A DNA stretch of 64,000 nucleotides from Oikopleura dioica. Its lineage: Eukaryota > Chordata > Appendicularia > Copelata > Oikopleuridae. The notes under the pieces were generated by a model. It ran no database searches, was not told the origin of the DNA, and worked only from the letters and a program-made list of their open reading frames with translations. Below are positions 1 through 13,054 of the stretch, piece after piece. A program made the translations under genes and the position numbers. Location of the stretch: assembly GCA_907165135.1 (NCBI GenBank), contig OU015569.1, positions 2,108,001-2,172,000 on the forward strand, read 5' to 3'. Every line of letters starts with the position of its first letter. Position 1 is the stretch's first letter.

Positions 1-194
1 TTACTCTCCGTTTTTCTCAATGAATGAAAGTCCCTGAGAATTGGTCAGTTTTGAAAATATTAGAGTGATAAATTTCAACTGAAAATTTTCTCTGGTTTAT
101 GAAAAACTCGGAGCGTTTCTCACAAAAAAGACGCGATTTTTAATCACAAGGTAAAACTTCAAAGGTCATCTAGTAGCTACCAATTTTGCCTTAC

Positions 195-3100
195 CGTTTA
201 GCGTGGAAAGAGCGTCGTTGTTGAGATCGATTAGGAAGAAGGGACTTTCTCTCGTAAGTGGTGTCAGAATGAACTGATTCTGGTGGAGTGGAAATCAATC
301 GCCGGAGAGGACTCTTCTTTTCGCGCAGAATACCTTGATTTGGCCGAGGGAGGATAGAACAAGAGCTGTCTGATGAATTCTCCGCTTGGATGGCGATTTT
401 CTCTTCATGAACACTGAGAGATTTCGTCTTTGCCAGCCTAGCAGCAACTTTCGATGACCCGAGCCGTTTCCTCTCCATTTCTGAAAGAAAATATCAATTT
501 CAGCTCAATGCCCTGTTCAGAGCGGTGTGGGGAGATCTCATTCGTGTATAATAAAAAGAATGATTGACCAATCTAGCCAAGTTCAAAGATAAACTAAACT
601 CACCAGGATCGCCAGTCGGACTACGAGGATTCGTCGAGCCGCTGGAGCAAGAAATTTCATCCGTAAGAACATCCTCATCTGGAGAAGAGAAGTCATCCGG
701 GTCCCATCTGAAAAGTCGGATTAGTTGAAAATTATCAAATTAGATTTTCTCTGACCCTAGAATTGAGAGAGAGAGGCGGTGTATCTTGATGTCCGATTTA
801 GAGAGTCTCTTTGAAAGCCGTCCCCGTTTGAATGGGGACTGGGCAGTAAAGCACTTGAAAAGCATAGACAAAATTGTGTTCTGTCTTGTATCGGTTGGTT
901 ATTTTTTGTGAATGAGCTTGTGAATGAAGGAAAAAAATATAGCTGCCGAAGACCAAGCAGGGTGGCCCGGTGATAACGCTACTAAAAGACAGCGGGAAAA
1001 AGAGAAGTCTGACGTATTCCTCCTCTCGTATCGTTACTTCAAAGGAGTGAAAAATCCCTTGATTCTTGTATTAGTGTCTCGTTTTTATTAATAAATATGG
1101 GATAAATCTTAGCTCGTACCTGTAATATTTCGCCCATTTGATAGTGTTCTCTAAGTGAAGCTGTGCTCCAGAGAAACTGATTCTAATACCTAGCGTGCTC
1201 ATGCTTCTAACATTTGCAAGTTCTCTTTGAAATTATAAAAGTGGCTGATCGGCGAGCGATCTGACTCGCCGCTGAGCGTCAAAACTAGGCTCAGTCTGGA
1301 CTTGAACATGCCAAAAACTGTCCACAGAATAGCTTAATTTCCTTTCCTCTGACCGCACTGGAAAATGCGGCTTTAAATCTCAATTAGCGCCTACCCGCAG
1401 GAATATGCTAAGACTGATATTGAATCCTTAAATCAACGTAGTAATTTGACATAAAACTGAAACCTTTGGCAAAGAAGCAAGGCAAAATTCAGCATTTTCT
1501 CTGCTTTTCATTTGGAAGCAAATAATTCCAAATCAATGATGAGTTGGAGCTAAGTTGGAAACCAGCGCTTTTAGTGGTTACATCAGAGTCTCTCTCTTGT
1601 CAATATTTTATTTCTTTTCTTGAACCGCCTCTTTGCTCAATACTCAATAAATGCTTACCTTTCGAGTCGCTGGAGTAGATCACTACGTTCCATCGCCCGT
1701 CGGACAGCACTCAACGCCGGATCGTCTACTTGGACATCATCTAAGTCCATTTCCCCGCTTTCAGAAATTCGAGGAGTCGTGTACGAACAAAACAGTGAGT
1801 TTGGTCGAGGTCTTGGACGCGCTCTCGGTGATCGCGTTTGAACATCTTTTAATGCTTCGTACGATTTCGTTCTAGCGATATTCGATTGAAAAGATTCCAC
1901 CATCAGAGAAATCTGTGATGCAGTATCGGAAGCTGTAGGCGAAGTTGCAGACTTGAAACAATCATCGTCATCATCGTCGTTGAGGTACTCGTTGTTGTCT
2001 CCATTTTTGACCGGGGACTCTTTGATAAAAGACTTCGTATCGGATAAGCATGACGATGCAGATGTGTCTGGGCGGTCGGAGCCCTCCTCTATCGTTTCTT
2101 TGGAGATTTCTTTGACGGAGAGATTCAAGTCGATTTCTTCGTCGACGACCATTTCGTCACCGACGAGGTCGATGATGCTAATTTTTGACGACATTGACGG
2201 ATTTCGAGCCATATTAGACGCTATTGAACTTGACGTGCTGGGCTTTCGTTCTTTTTGTACAAGAACAAGGCTCTTTGGGCGAGCTCTTGTTGTAGAATCT
2301 TCGGAGAGGACAGAATTTTTGGGTGGAAGATCTGGGGGAGTTTCATTAGATGGCGACTCGATATCGATCAGTGCAGGATTAACTTGAGGATCTTCTTGGT
2401 CAACTTCTGGCACATTTCGCTTGATTTTAGGGTTACTCGCTGGAAATTGCGACGATAATTTTTAGGCACTTTTGGCGAGAATAAATTTCCAATTGACCGG
2501 CGCTCCGTTCCCGTTTGCGTTTGCTCTTTTTCAGTAGCGACTGGTTTTTCAGGCTTGATGTCGAGCTGTGGTTTCGAAACTTTCATTTGCTTCCGTCCAA
2601 ATTTAGGCGACATTTGTGAAAGCTTCGAGAAAGTCGAAGCGATTTTTGACTTTCCATCTCCCTTTGAAGGAGCAGTTTTAGGACTTGTAGGAAGGTTCTT
2701 TGTAGGTGGTTCAGGAGATTTATCGCTTGTAGATGTGCTTCTTTGAGGTAATGGCGGCGGCTCGACTTTCTTCGTCGCCGTTTCTTGAGGTCGCGCATCA
2801 GATTCTTTCAGAGTTTTCGGTTTCCTTAGATTGGACGGCCTGGTTGAGCTCGATTGCGAAAGTCTTCGTACGATTTGCTGGGAGGAAGTTGATGCTGGGG
2901 CAGGTGCAGCTGGGGCTACCCTACTCTCTGATTTGGAGGCGGAGACGTAAGGCAGTCGGGTCCCATGGGGCACTTCGGAGGCAGCTTTGGCAGTTGGGCT
3001 TTTGATTCCTGTTTTGAAAGTTGGTGGCCTAATACGCGATGAAGACATAGAAGAGGACTCGGTTGATAATCTTGAAGAAGTCGTCATCATTTCTGTTGTC

Positions 3101-6100
3101 TCCTTCTTCATTCTTGTTGATTTCAGGGGGAGGGAGGTAGGTTTTTGGATTTGACTTGTGCGAGCAGTTTGTTTTGCAGGCGTTTGCTTTTCAGGCAACT
3201 TGGGTGGCACTGGTTCAGCAGGGTCTACTGATAACTTTGAAGTTGTGCGCTGCGGCGGAGCTGGCGCGGTCTTTGGGCGGACCAGCCCCTTTGTTGACTT
3301 TGTCAGTTTTGAGGGAGTAGAGCAAGTCGAACTTTTACTCGTACCGACTGCAGATCGTCTCGGTGGTTTAGATGCATTTGTCGATGCTACCGAGGATGCG
3401 CGGGATGAGTTGGAGGCAGATCGCGGTCTCGGAGGCTTCTTTTCTATTTTCTCTCGCATCTCCGGCTCTAAAAAGATGATAAAAAACGAATGCAAAAAAT
3501 AAGGAATCTACCTAAGTTAAAGCGTACTCTACTCATTTGAGGGAATATTGCGATTCCAAGTTCAATTACGCGTCCATAATTTTAATCTATGGCGCACTAG
3601 GGAATTCCTACTCGATGATTACTCGTCATTAAAAGTAGTTCACCGCAAAATGGAGTCCAGTGGATTCTCTACGAATACAAATATGGTATCTGTAAATCAT
3701 TGCCTCCTTTTTCGGCGGGGTTTAACATGTTCTCAGATCTTCTGAGACATTAAAGATTTACGGATACTATCTGAGCAATTATTGATCTCAATCATGAGGC
3801 CAATGGTCGTGTGCCTAACTACGAGCCCTGCCCTCTAACGTAAATGAGATGTTGGGTTCATAGGCGGGAGGAATTAGACAAAACCAGCCACTTATCCGTA
3901 TCGATTTAACTCGACCAACATCTGGCCTTCCAAAACTCTCCTGATAACTAACTGATCCTCCAGTAAGATCGTGACAGAAGCTGACCACCCAGTCAAGCTT
4001 ATTCGAGCGATAATATGGATGGAACTTACCGCTGGGAGTTGTCGGTGTCTTGCTCGGTCGCTGGAAGCCAAAGCCGGACTTTGGATTAGCCTTTGGCTGC
4101 CCAACTTTGGATTCGCTAGCTGCACCTCTGTCGGGAGTACTTTTTACGGCACTGGGGAGATTTCGCTTTGGTAGTCGACTCATCGTCCTAAATAGCATTT
4201 GTTATGACAAGATCTTGAGTTATTAATCAATTTCCAAAACATGAGCACTTGAACGCATATTCTGCCACTGGAGTGTTTTGGCAAGCGCTCAAATCTAGTA
4301 CCGGGCAGCGACTCACGAGGAATACTCGAACATGGAAATGCCGCTGCTCAACAAAGAGAAACATTTTCGTTGAATACTCAGAATTAACGAGTGAAATTGT
4401 GTCAATTGTTGAAATTATATTTGAAAATAGACTTTAATATGTAATACTCACGCATCAATCTCTCCTAGAATAAGATCTACTTCAATAAAAAACTGTTCGT
4501 CTGCCAAGTTATCTCTCATCGCTTCAGAAATTCGAAAATCAGCGAAAAAAGCGAAGAGTGTTTTTTGAGTTTGCTCCCAACTGTGTGCCCAGATTTTGGG
4601 CTGTAATTAATCCCGCTTATAGCAGATCGATGCGGGAGTGTTTTCAATTCCATCCCGCTACAATATCCTTAATCAGCTGGAGCTGCTCGCCTTGAAAGGC
4701 TCGAGCGCTTTGGGCACACAGGCCACGCTCGCATGGGCTCATTCGAGTCCCTTGGGAAGACCTTCAAGGGATTCCTAAATGTCAGGACCGACGGGTCGCA
4801 TTGAATTTCGAGATTAATTTTTAATGCGCTCAATACCGAAAAATCGTATGCACGCTACGGTACTGGAAAGTCTTTTTAGTTTTTTACTTACAGTGATTTT
4901 CTGCTTGTTGGTATCTGTGGCGGTTTTATTTTTGTGATCGCTTGTTCTTTTCGTGTCTCTCGTGGCTAAATGAACCAAAATTAGATGTCAGCTTTGCCCC
5001 TGTGTGCCCGATAGGAAGATAGCCTCTTCCTTGATCTCATTGAAAAATAAAAATATTTTGGGCCCTTATCGCGGTGTCGTACTCGAGTCATAGCTGGTCC
5101 AGAGTTATCCAGAGTGGCCGACATTGCCTTCGTCAAAAGATCACAGTCCGTGAAACAACTACCTTTTGTCCCCAAGTGTGTTTGCGTTCGTGTACATATC
5201 CGGCCGCTCAACTAGAATGAGCACTTTCAATTACTTTATTTACCAGAACTCAAGTACTCTTCACAATTAAAGACAAGCTCCAACTACCGGCACGGTCACT
5301 GTTTGATGACTGTATATTTTTCACATACAATTTTTCTAAGTAAAAGTAAACCACTCTTTTATGTTAATAAACGGAAGTTAATTGTATTACCAAGAAAAGA
5401 TTCATTTTCTCGAGTGGCCACTTGTGCAAGAAAGCGTTGAAATTAGGGTTTAGCGAGGGTGAGCACCTGGAGAAAACGCTAGAATAGGAGCGAATGGAAC
5501 GTCCGAAGGTACTTGTGATCAACCAGGTCGAATTACAATGAGTGACTTCCGGCTGCGCGAGTGTAATCATGAGAATAAATTTAGAAATAAATGACTTTTA
5601 CAAAGAATCAAAATATCGAATAGCGGATGCTCTTTGTCAAAAGCATTTATCAGAATCGAGAATTGGAAAATTCCGAAATTCCTTGTTTGGCATTTCTTGG
5701 ACTAGGCGTGAGATTATCGTGCTGAGGCCTTTATCAACTGACCGCAATTGATGTGAGCTCGACCGCGAGAATGGGCGCAGGTTGGCTGCGTTCCTACTTT
5801 TTGCTCACTTTTGAAGAAATTTTAGGATTTCACGCGCCGTCGCGGTGAATTCGCCAAGGCAGTGCTCTTTGATGGTCCTGACTGGGATCACTTCTATCCG
5901 TTTCCGGATTATCCCGCGCAAAGAAAATAATAGGCAGAGGCGAAGGTAAGAACCATGAAAGAGCCGAAAAAGACTCTTGAGATCGAGGAAAAAATGACCA
6001 GGGCGAAAAACTCTCTGGAAATAATCAACTAGTTCTAACCTGTTGCTCAGTTCGAGGCTTCGCATTCTCTTTTTCTTCTTTGTATCGGGATAGGTTGTAG

Positions 6101-9100
6101 CAAAAAGCGAGGACTGCGTCTAAGTCACCGTCCAAAATTCCTAAATTTTCATTTTGAATATTCTCCGATCCCTTTATTTTCCTGCCTTCGAGTCCATCTG
6201 TTCGACATTGGATTTTTGAATATTTTAACACATTTTTGGAGACTCTTGTAGGGCCCTTATAAGGAAAATTATCGATTCGCGTGAAAAAAAAAACCGGACA
6301 GATTGGGCCCGGAAGAAATTCGCTGCGTTGAAATAGGTCAATAGCCGAAATTTTGATAGCAAATGAAGCTAATTTAGTATCGACGCGGCTCAGAGCGCAA
6401 CACATGGCGTCTTTGATCCCTCTAAGCGAGGCAGACGGCTTCTCAAAATGAGAAATTGCATAGAGGGTTTTTAGTTATTCTCGAGTACTTCGTTCTGTCA
6501 CGACCGTAAAACCTACTTTCTTTATTTGCTGGTGGTAAATAGAAAGCGTTCAAGATTTTCAATTTCGTCCAGTTAATCGCAATGAATTGAGTTTCAAAAA
6601 AAAAGTTGACAGGTATGGGCTTGTGTTTTGATCTAAGCGAGCAGGATGATCTCGGCTCTGTTGCTTCTCGCCAGCTGAGTTTTTAGTAAATTGGAAAACT
6701 CTGAGAGCGCACGGCAGCTGACTCGTCTAGATTATCCCGCACCGCCGAACATGAAAACGAGAAATCCCCATTCTGTGCCAAAAAAATAGCAACACTCCGT
6801 ACGCCGACTTTCCTTATCCAATAAAACACCTAAAATATGGAAATCAAATCTCCACCGTCTTAGGTTTTCTATTTTGGCTTCGGATCAAACGGAGGAAAAT
6901 GAATTCCCAGTACTCCATGATTACGGCTTTGCTTCTAGGGCGAGTTAAAGGGTGTGGTTCCTCATGGAATGTCAATTAGAGGCGCGAAAGAAATAGTTTT
7001 GCCTTCTTTGAAATCAACCTTCTTGAGCTAATGGCCAATTTCAATAAGGAGTTGAGATTCGAAATCCTAGCACCCCCCTTTCTTGTGCTCATTAGAAAGA
7101 GCGCAAAAAGTTACGCTAGAAAATAGTACTTTTAGAGGATGAATCCCCGAAAATGACGTCACGATGACTCATTGAAGTTCCAAAAGTCCAAAACTTTGCC
7201 ACGCTCTCATTTTTTTTCTAGAAATGGAAAATTTGAGTTCGATACAGGAAAATGATCGTCTTGAGCCACTCTACCTGAAGAGCTACATATAAAAGATCCA
7301 ACTCAAGAAAACTCTAGAACTAAAACTAGAAAATTTTTTTTTCTAGAGGTGGATCTTTCAAATGTAGCTCTTCAGGTAGAGTGGCTCAAGACGATCATTT
7401 TCCTGTATCGAACTCAAATTTTCCATTTCTAGAAAAAAAATGAGAGCGTGGCAAAGTTTTGGACTTTTGGAACTTCAATGAGTCATCGTGACGTCATTTT
7501 CGGGGATTCATCCTCTAAAAGTACTATTTTCTAGCGTAACTTTTTGCGCTCTTTCTAATGAGCACAAGAAAGGGGGGTGCTAGGATTTCGAATCTCAACT
7601 CCTTATTGAAATTGGCCAATCCAAACCCTTCAAATTTGGGATTTTCCCATCTGGATAAAAATGGTTTCTATTTTATTAAAATTGTAAACGCACGAAGATA
7701 AAAATAGCTTAGCATTAGGTTGCTGCTTGAGAAGTTCCCAAAGTCCCTTGTGGAAATACAAACTAACCTTGTTGACCTTTCAACTTCCCATGCACGTCTC
7801 TAATAATAGAATCTTCTTTTCTTTAGGCTCTTATTATTGTTTTACCCTGTTGTGGTCAAAACGGGGGGGTTGTTTAGGCGAAAGTTTGTTTCAAAATTTT
7901 CGAAAAGGCGCCATGTTCGAACTTACTCTGCAAAAAAGGACGGTGCGCGTAGAGGGCGCTGCTGCGTCCGAGTAACCCGACGATGACTCATTCCTCCACC
8001 GCCGCCAGTCACCATGACGGGCTGCACTACTACGAGCATGCTCATCACTCGTGTCAACCCTTTTTCTTACTCATTGTGGATGATTCTAGTAGGCTAATCA
8101 TTCAGTTCATGCAAAGAATTAGTTTACATATTCTTACATAAAAAGAATCATAATCTCAGAATTATTAAATTGAGTGCATTTTGATCGGCAGTGATTTTCG
8201 AGACAGCTCAGACTGATCATTCAAGAATCCCCGTTCGCGCTGCTGATTTACGAGGCCTCGAAAAGGTGGAATGTGCTTGTTAAATATTCCGATTTTTGGA
8301 GGGACTCGTCGGACAGCGCCGAACAAGAACAAAAACATTTGGGCAATACATTAATCATCAGATGCATTAATAGACACCCCGCTGTCTGCCAGAATCAATA
8401 CTGATTAGCAGTAATTAAGTAATCCTTAGTAGAAAATGAAATATTCAAGTGATTTGTGGTCCGATGCACGGACAACAAAGCTCTTAGCCATATTTGTACG
8501 GATAGGTGTCTACAGCTTTGCCGAAGCGCATTTTATGCACTGAGGCGGATTTGACAGAGTCATCTGGTGGCACTTGGTGCTCGAAAATGCGCGCCACCAG
8601 TGGTATCAGACAATGTCACCTGCTGCGAGGAGCGATAAATAAAGTCAAACCGACCGGTGCCTGGCCCCTGGCCAATAAGAGCACTCTTCAGCCCTTTATT
8701 CAAGAAGTGGATTATAACATGAAACAGCGACTCTGTTCACTAAATGGCAAGCCACTTAGATCCTTCGATTTTGCTCTTGAAAGTCGTGGGATATTTTCTA
8801 AGCGGTAGATCTACGCGGTTTCAAAGCTCCCCCAAATGGAATTATTTATTCATTTCTAAGCGGTCTAATTTGAATGTTCTGTGATTTGCGGATGGGATAT
8901 ATGATTCTTTCATTCGCTAATTAGGATCTTCCATCATCATAGTTGTCATTGATTATTGTTAGAACACGCGCGAGGCTTGATAAACGACTTAGGAAGTGCC
9001 CAGTTGGCACGGGTCTTTCAATACCAAATAAGCACCCACAAAGTTGAATAAATACCCCGATCCAGTGAAAACTTGAGGGACTCTGAGCGATGATTATCCG

Positions 9101-9430
9101 GATATAACATTGATTCAATAATTTGCATACCGTTTGGTGAGCAGTCAGCAAGGTCGCATCCGCGCTCGCTCAGCTGTTTCAAAACTGCGCGCACGTGATC
9201 CTCCGATGTTTCGTCGAGTTTACGGCGCGGTCGCTCCCCAGCTGATTCAAGGTTAGCGTGTGCATAAAATGCAAAAAAAGGAACCCGGAGAAAGTTAGTT
9301 TCGACCTACTTGTCAAATAGACGAGCTCGTCTAAGATGTCTAAATTGGAGAGGTCCACTCTTATGTCAGAGACGCGTCCAGACAGCTGTTCTTGAGCCCA
9401 GCTCGTGTAAATCTTAATAAAATCCGTCAT
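195..9430 (-). CDS. NAV: Neuron navigator (NAV1/2/3, sickie, unc-53) homologue, 5' part
   Basis: Partial: the gene leaves the window on the left. NAV proteins are cytoskeletal plus-end tracking proteins acting in axon guidance and cell migration. The first exon (9430-9310) encodes IYTSWAQEQLSGR, matching the start of the NAV calponin-homology domain. Exon 6140-6040 encodes GDLDAVLAFCYNLSRYK, matching the end of that domain. Exons 4187-4030, 3467-2454, 2406-1659, 707-604 and 480-195 encode a long Ser/Pro/Lys-rich disordered region with SRLP- and TRLP-type motifs like the SxIP/SxLP sites that bind EB1. Splicing is GT-AG; intron 2453-2407 is exactly 47 bp. Exon 480-195 ends at a GTAAGG donor, so the coiled coil and AAA+ domains must lie outside the window. 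The middle of the CH domain (perhaps near 9150) and one small exon between 6040 and 4187 are unresolved. The start ATG could also lie upstream of 9430. Confidence 0.75.
7032..7618. repeat. Large near-perfect palindrome (foldback element)
   Basis: The left arm (about 7032-7297) reappears as its reverse complement in the right arm (about 7350-7618) with almost no mismatches, around a roughly 50 bp A/T-rich loop. Ends are TGGCCAATTTC and its complement. The terminal TGGCCA is itself palindromic, so the target-site duplication cannot be defined. There is no ORF inside, so it is probably a non-autonomous DNA transposon. It lies in a long intron of the NAV gene. The near identity of the arms implies a young insertion or arm homogenisation. 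Confidence 0.85.
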
Positions 9431-12214
9431 CGGAGGAAAATGTATTTGTCCAGTGATCGCACACTGCCTTCTCTCTGTTGGACGAAACTTGTCCGTAAAC
9501 AATGAGCAAGGGATGATGGATCAGAGGAGCCGACTCATTCAAATATTTGTCGGAAGAAGAGGGAGGGATCAGCCTTAGACCACCCCCTACCGCAAGATCG
9601 ATTGCAGTTTCACCACAGGATCCGCCTTACTGTAAAAACTTGTGACCCCATGTGGGCCCATTTTAAACCTTTTTTATAGCCCGACATTTTCACAAGTAGT
9701 TTGATTTTAGTCTTGCGGGAAATTTACCTGTAGCATTCTCATGTTGTTCCTCTGTAGCATAAACTTCATTATCTTCTGTCTTCTCTCCCGTTCGCCATAA
9801 TCTCTAACTAAAAACAAGTGTTTTGTCGCTGTCCATGCTGAAAATGGGGAAAATAGCAAAGTGCATGTGTATCATGTCACGTGTTAGCTTTTGTTGCATA
9901 TTAGTGTGTTGATGCCAAGGATCGAATATTTAAATTTGGTTATTGCCAATAACTAACTGTTTAGGATGACCTTTGGGAAGCGCAAGTAAAGAAAAATTGG
10001 GCAAAGCAGGGGCCTTAGGGGAGGAAGAAAATCAAATTTCGTCCTTGGCTCGTGCTCGGATCACAAGCGCCGAGCATCTGGCGGATAAGCCCACTTTAGT
10101 TTTGATTATCTTTAACTTCAGATTCTGAGCTCTGCTCACAGGTGCGCATCTTTGACTCGCTGCAATTGTCTTCTGACAAGGCCGCGATCGTCAGGAGACA
10201 GCTCATTACAATCACTGCAATAAAATGCACCAGCTAAACCTATTAAATCTTGCAACGAAGATCAACAAAACCCAACTCCTTTCAAGCGTTGAAAGCTCTG
10301 AAATGAGCATCTTCTCCCTGGATATTCTGTGACTTACCAAGTCCGAGAAACAGTCGCTATTTTCAAATTTCTTCGGGCTAATTATTCTTCTGGCATATCT
10401 CTATTTTACTTCCGGTATCTCTCATTCAAAAGTCGCTTATCAGTTTGGATCTTTTCGTATTCCGGGAAGCGAAAAAGTAAAGTCGACAGTGGCACAGTCG
10501 TGTTTTCCCGCGACGTGAGCGCCACCCGCGCGCACTCCGAAAAGGGTTTAGCAGCGCTTTTCACAATTTCTGGAGCGTTTTTGAACCCTCCTTTTGTGTG
10601 CCCTGCTTTGCCGGGGAAAGACTTATTAGTTTGAGACTATAAACCTTTTTATTATATATAGGCTGTCCGATTTACGAGTTCGCGCGGGGAGTCAATGCTA
10701 TTTCAATGAGCGGAGTATGACTAGGTCTTAGCCCGAGGTCACTTGTCCACTGGAGAGCTTGAGCTCGAGCACACAATCATCAGATCGGATCGTTCAAGCA
10801 CTCGATGCTTTATAGAGCTGAAAAGGGATGATAACAATCACCGTGCATAGTAATATTCGTAACACGTGGCTTGTACCATTCAGAATGGAGCTATTCTTAC
10901 AACAACTTGAAAGAAGTGAAAAACTGTCAATCAAGAAGGCCTCAGAATTCGACGAGAGTGGATAAATATTGAGTCGCTTAATTAGAGCCTCGATTTACGA
11001 TATTGCTTTGCTGGGGCTAGTTTCGAGCGTCTGATTTATAATCGCGATGGCTAAGTGCCACATATAAAGGTCAAGCGAGGTGGGTTTCGTCTGAAATGGC
11101 AAATTTGTCCCTTTGAGGTGAGTTTACGGCCTGCTACGATCATATTGGTGGGGAACTTTTATCACCTCAACATTTATCAATGGGAAGCACAACTGTCAAG
11201 CAGTTTCGTTTTTGTCGAAAAGATCAAATTTTCACTTTCACAAAATCATCCGCAATAAAAGCCCATTTAAAATTATAAAAGCATCGAGAAGATGAGCTAA
11301 AATGACACTTATTCATGAGCTTCTATTCTCATTTTCAGATTTGGCTTTGAAGTGATCAGGGAATGATTAAACAGGGCTGCAAGAGTTTCGCACGAGCAGT
11401 CGCGCGTTTCCAATCAATCAATGTCATTTTACGCGTGCACCGTAAATGTCGAGCCAGGAAGTTGCGTAAAAGAATAAAGCTTGGGACCCGAATGAACATG
11501 TCAAACTCAGCAAAAAGCGTCCCTTCGTAAGTGCCCCGGTTTTTCAAGCTCGAGTGATTGAAAATAACAGAATTACGAAAAACGGTTTGTACCTGAGCTA
11601 GCTTCGTACGGGTTCCAATCGTAAACGACCTCTTTATTTTCCGAAAAACTCGCATTCAACATACTTGAAGCAGGAGAAATGTGTTCGTAGTAACGCTTAC
11701 ATAAAATTAACTAAAGAGGAGAGGATCTAATTGTAAGGTCCAGGGGCGATTTTAGGATAGTTGAGTGGCCCCATTATCTGCGAGTTTAGTCGATGAATCA
11801 ACACTGGAGTCAACGCCTTGACCCGCAATGGCGCCTGAAATTCAGCTTTCGTCTTTCCTTGTCCTCCACCTTCCTTGTTGAATTCGCATGAAATGATTTT
11901 CTTTCGATTCTTTTGTCTATCAGACTCCGGCTCAGTCTGGCTGTTAGCGTCAAGAGCGTTCTCGCGCCGTGTCGGACGGAGCGGGATCTTCTCGCAGGCA
12001 GGGATGTGCTTTTTGCCATTTTTTGGAGTGCGGTGCGAAGTGCGATTTTTTTCAAATTTTCATGCGCAGTGCGGCGCAGAGTGCGAAGAGCGGAAGATAA
12101 GGAAAATTGCGGAAAATTTTGCGAAAAAATTGCGATTTTCTCCGAGATTTCGAAAAAATGAGTAAAAGAGAGCTCTGAGAGCTTGAACTAAAAAACTTTT
12201 CTTGTCGCACTGCC
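9431..12214. other. No gene recognised
   Basis: About 2.8 kb upstream of the NAV start exon. Only short ORFs without recognisable homology or convincing splice context occur (for example 10329-10634 plus, 11356-11655 minus). It may hold the NAV 5' exons or promoter. Near 11990-12170 there is a low-complexity stretch of repeated GTGCGG/GCGAAA words. Confidence 0.4.
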
Positions 12215-12400
12215 TTCGACCCACTGTGGCCCGGTCGTTAAATGAATCGGCCACATAGCAAGAGGCCCCGAGTTCGAATCCCAGGCTTCTTCGCTATCTT
12301 GAGCTCGATGGGATTGACTCGGATGGGAAAGGGGGGCGAAAGGAGCACTGGACAATCAAATATCTGTGAAGGAGTCCCTCCCTTCTACTTCTAAAATTTA
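12215..12400 (+). repeat. tRNA-derived SINE-like sequence
   Basis: A near-perfect RNA polymerase III B box, GTTCGAATCCC, lies at about 12273-12283. It is preceded at about 12228 by an A-box-like TGGCCCGGTCGTTAA. The flanks do not pair into a tRNA acceptor stem, so this is not an intact tRNA gene. A/T-rich sequence follows. SINEs are known to expand appendicularian genomes. The end coordinate is uncertain and no second copy was found here. Confidence 0.45.
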
Positions 12401-12531
12401 GAACTCTTATTTTGGAATTTTTGCGAACGACAAAATTTGCCAAATTTTCGCAAAAGTTCTCTTATTTCAGGTCCTCATATTTTGGAAAACCACTGTAGTT
12501 ATCCGAAGAAAAATACTATTATGATTTTTAG

Positions 12532-12795
12532 GTCGCCGAAATTCTTCAAAAAGGAACCACAACAAATCTCTCAACTCTTACCTTCATGCAAGGAGCTGAT
12601 CTTTCCCTATTTGGAATTGACGGTATTCGCGCAACCAGGGAAGATGCGGATACACTGGAGAAGATGGCTTCGAGCTTTCTATTCCGGCAGAATCAGTAGA
12701 AGAATTAACGCAGAAACTGATGGAGGATGGAGCGCTTTTGGCAGGACTTGGAGCGACGGATACATTGAGGTTGGAAGCTGGATTGTGTCTTTATG
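12532..12795 (+). pseudogene. Broken fragment of glycine cleavage T-protein (aminomethyltransferase)
   Basis: After an acceptor-like TTTTTAG, one frame encodes VAEILQKG followed by [12 protein letters not shown]. Another frame then gives [14 protein letters not shown] and [16 protein letters not shown]. These are consecutive landmarks of GCST (human AMT has [18 protein letters not shown] and [13 protein letters not shown]). The two halves are out of frame by about 5 bp near 12638-12644. Homology stops after LCLYG, and no upstream or C-terminal exons are found. A decayed duplicate is likelier than a gene with a sequencing error, but the latter is not excluded. Confidence 0.6.
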
Positions 12796-13054
12796 GGAAA
12801 GGGTTGAAAAGGGGGTGCGAGTCGCAGGTGCGGCGAATCTCCTTTTCTTATTTGGAGATGAGCAAAGCGAGTCCACATTGTGGACTCCACAACATAAGAA
12901 ACGACGAGTCGTGTCAGAAGCGAACCGGGGAATTCGGCTGGAAAAAAACTTTTTCAAATCAAAATCAATGTATAAAAAGCCCTGTCCCACCAAGAAAGCT
13001 CACAAATATTTTTTTTATTATTTGGGAAGACGAGAAAACGAAGAGAATTCGTCG

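Noticed and set aside
191..193. Stop codon ending the NAV gene at 191
   Set aside because: The stop falls within a strong GTAAGG donor, and the AAA+ part of the protein is still missing, so the gene continues beyond the window.
12228..12290. Intact tRNA gene
   Set aside because: The B box is perfect, but the sequences where the acceptor stem should be do not pair and the A box is imperfect; a SINE-like derivative fits better.
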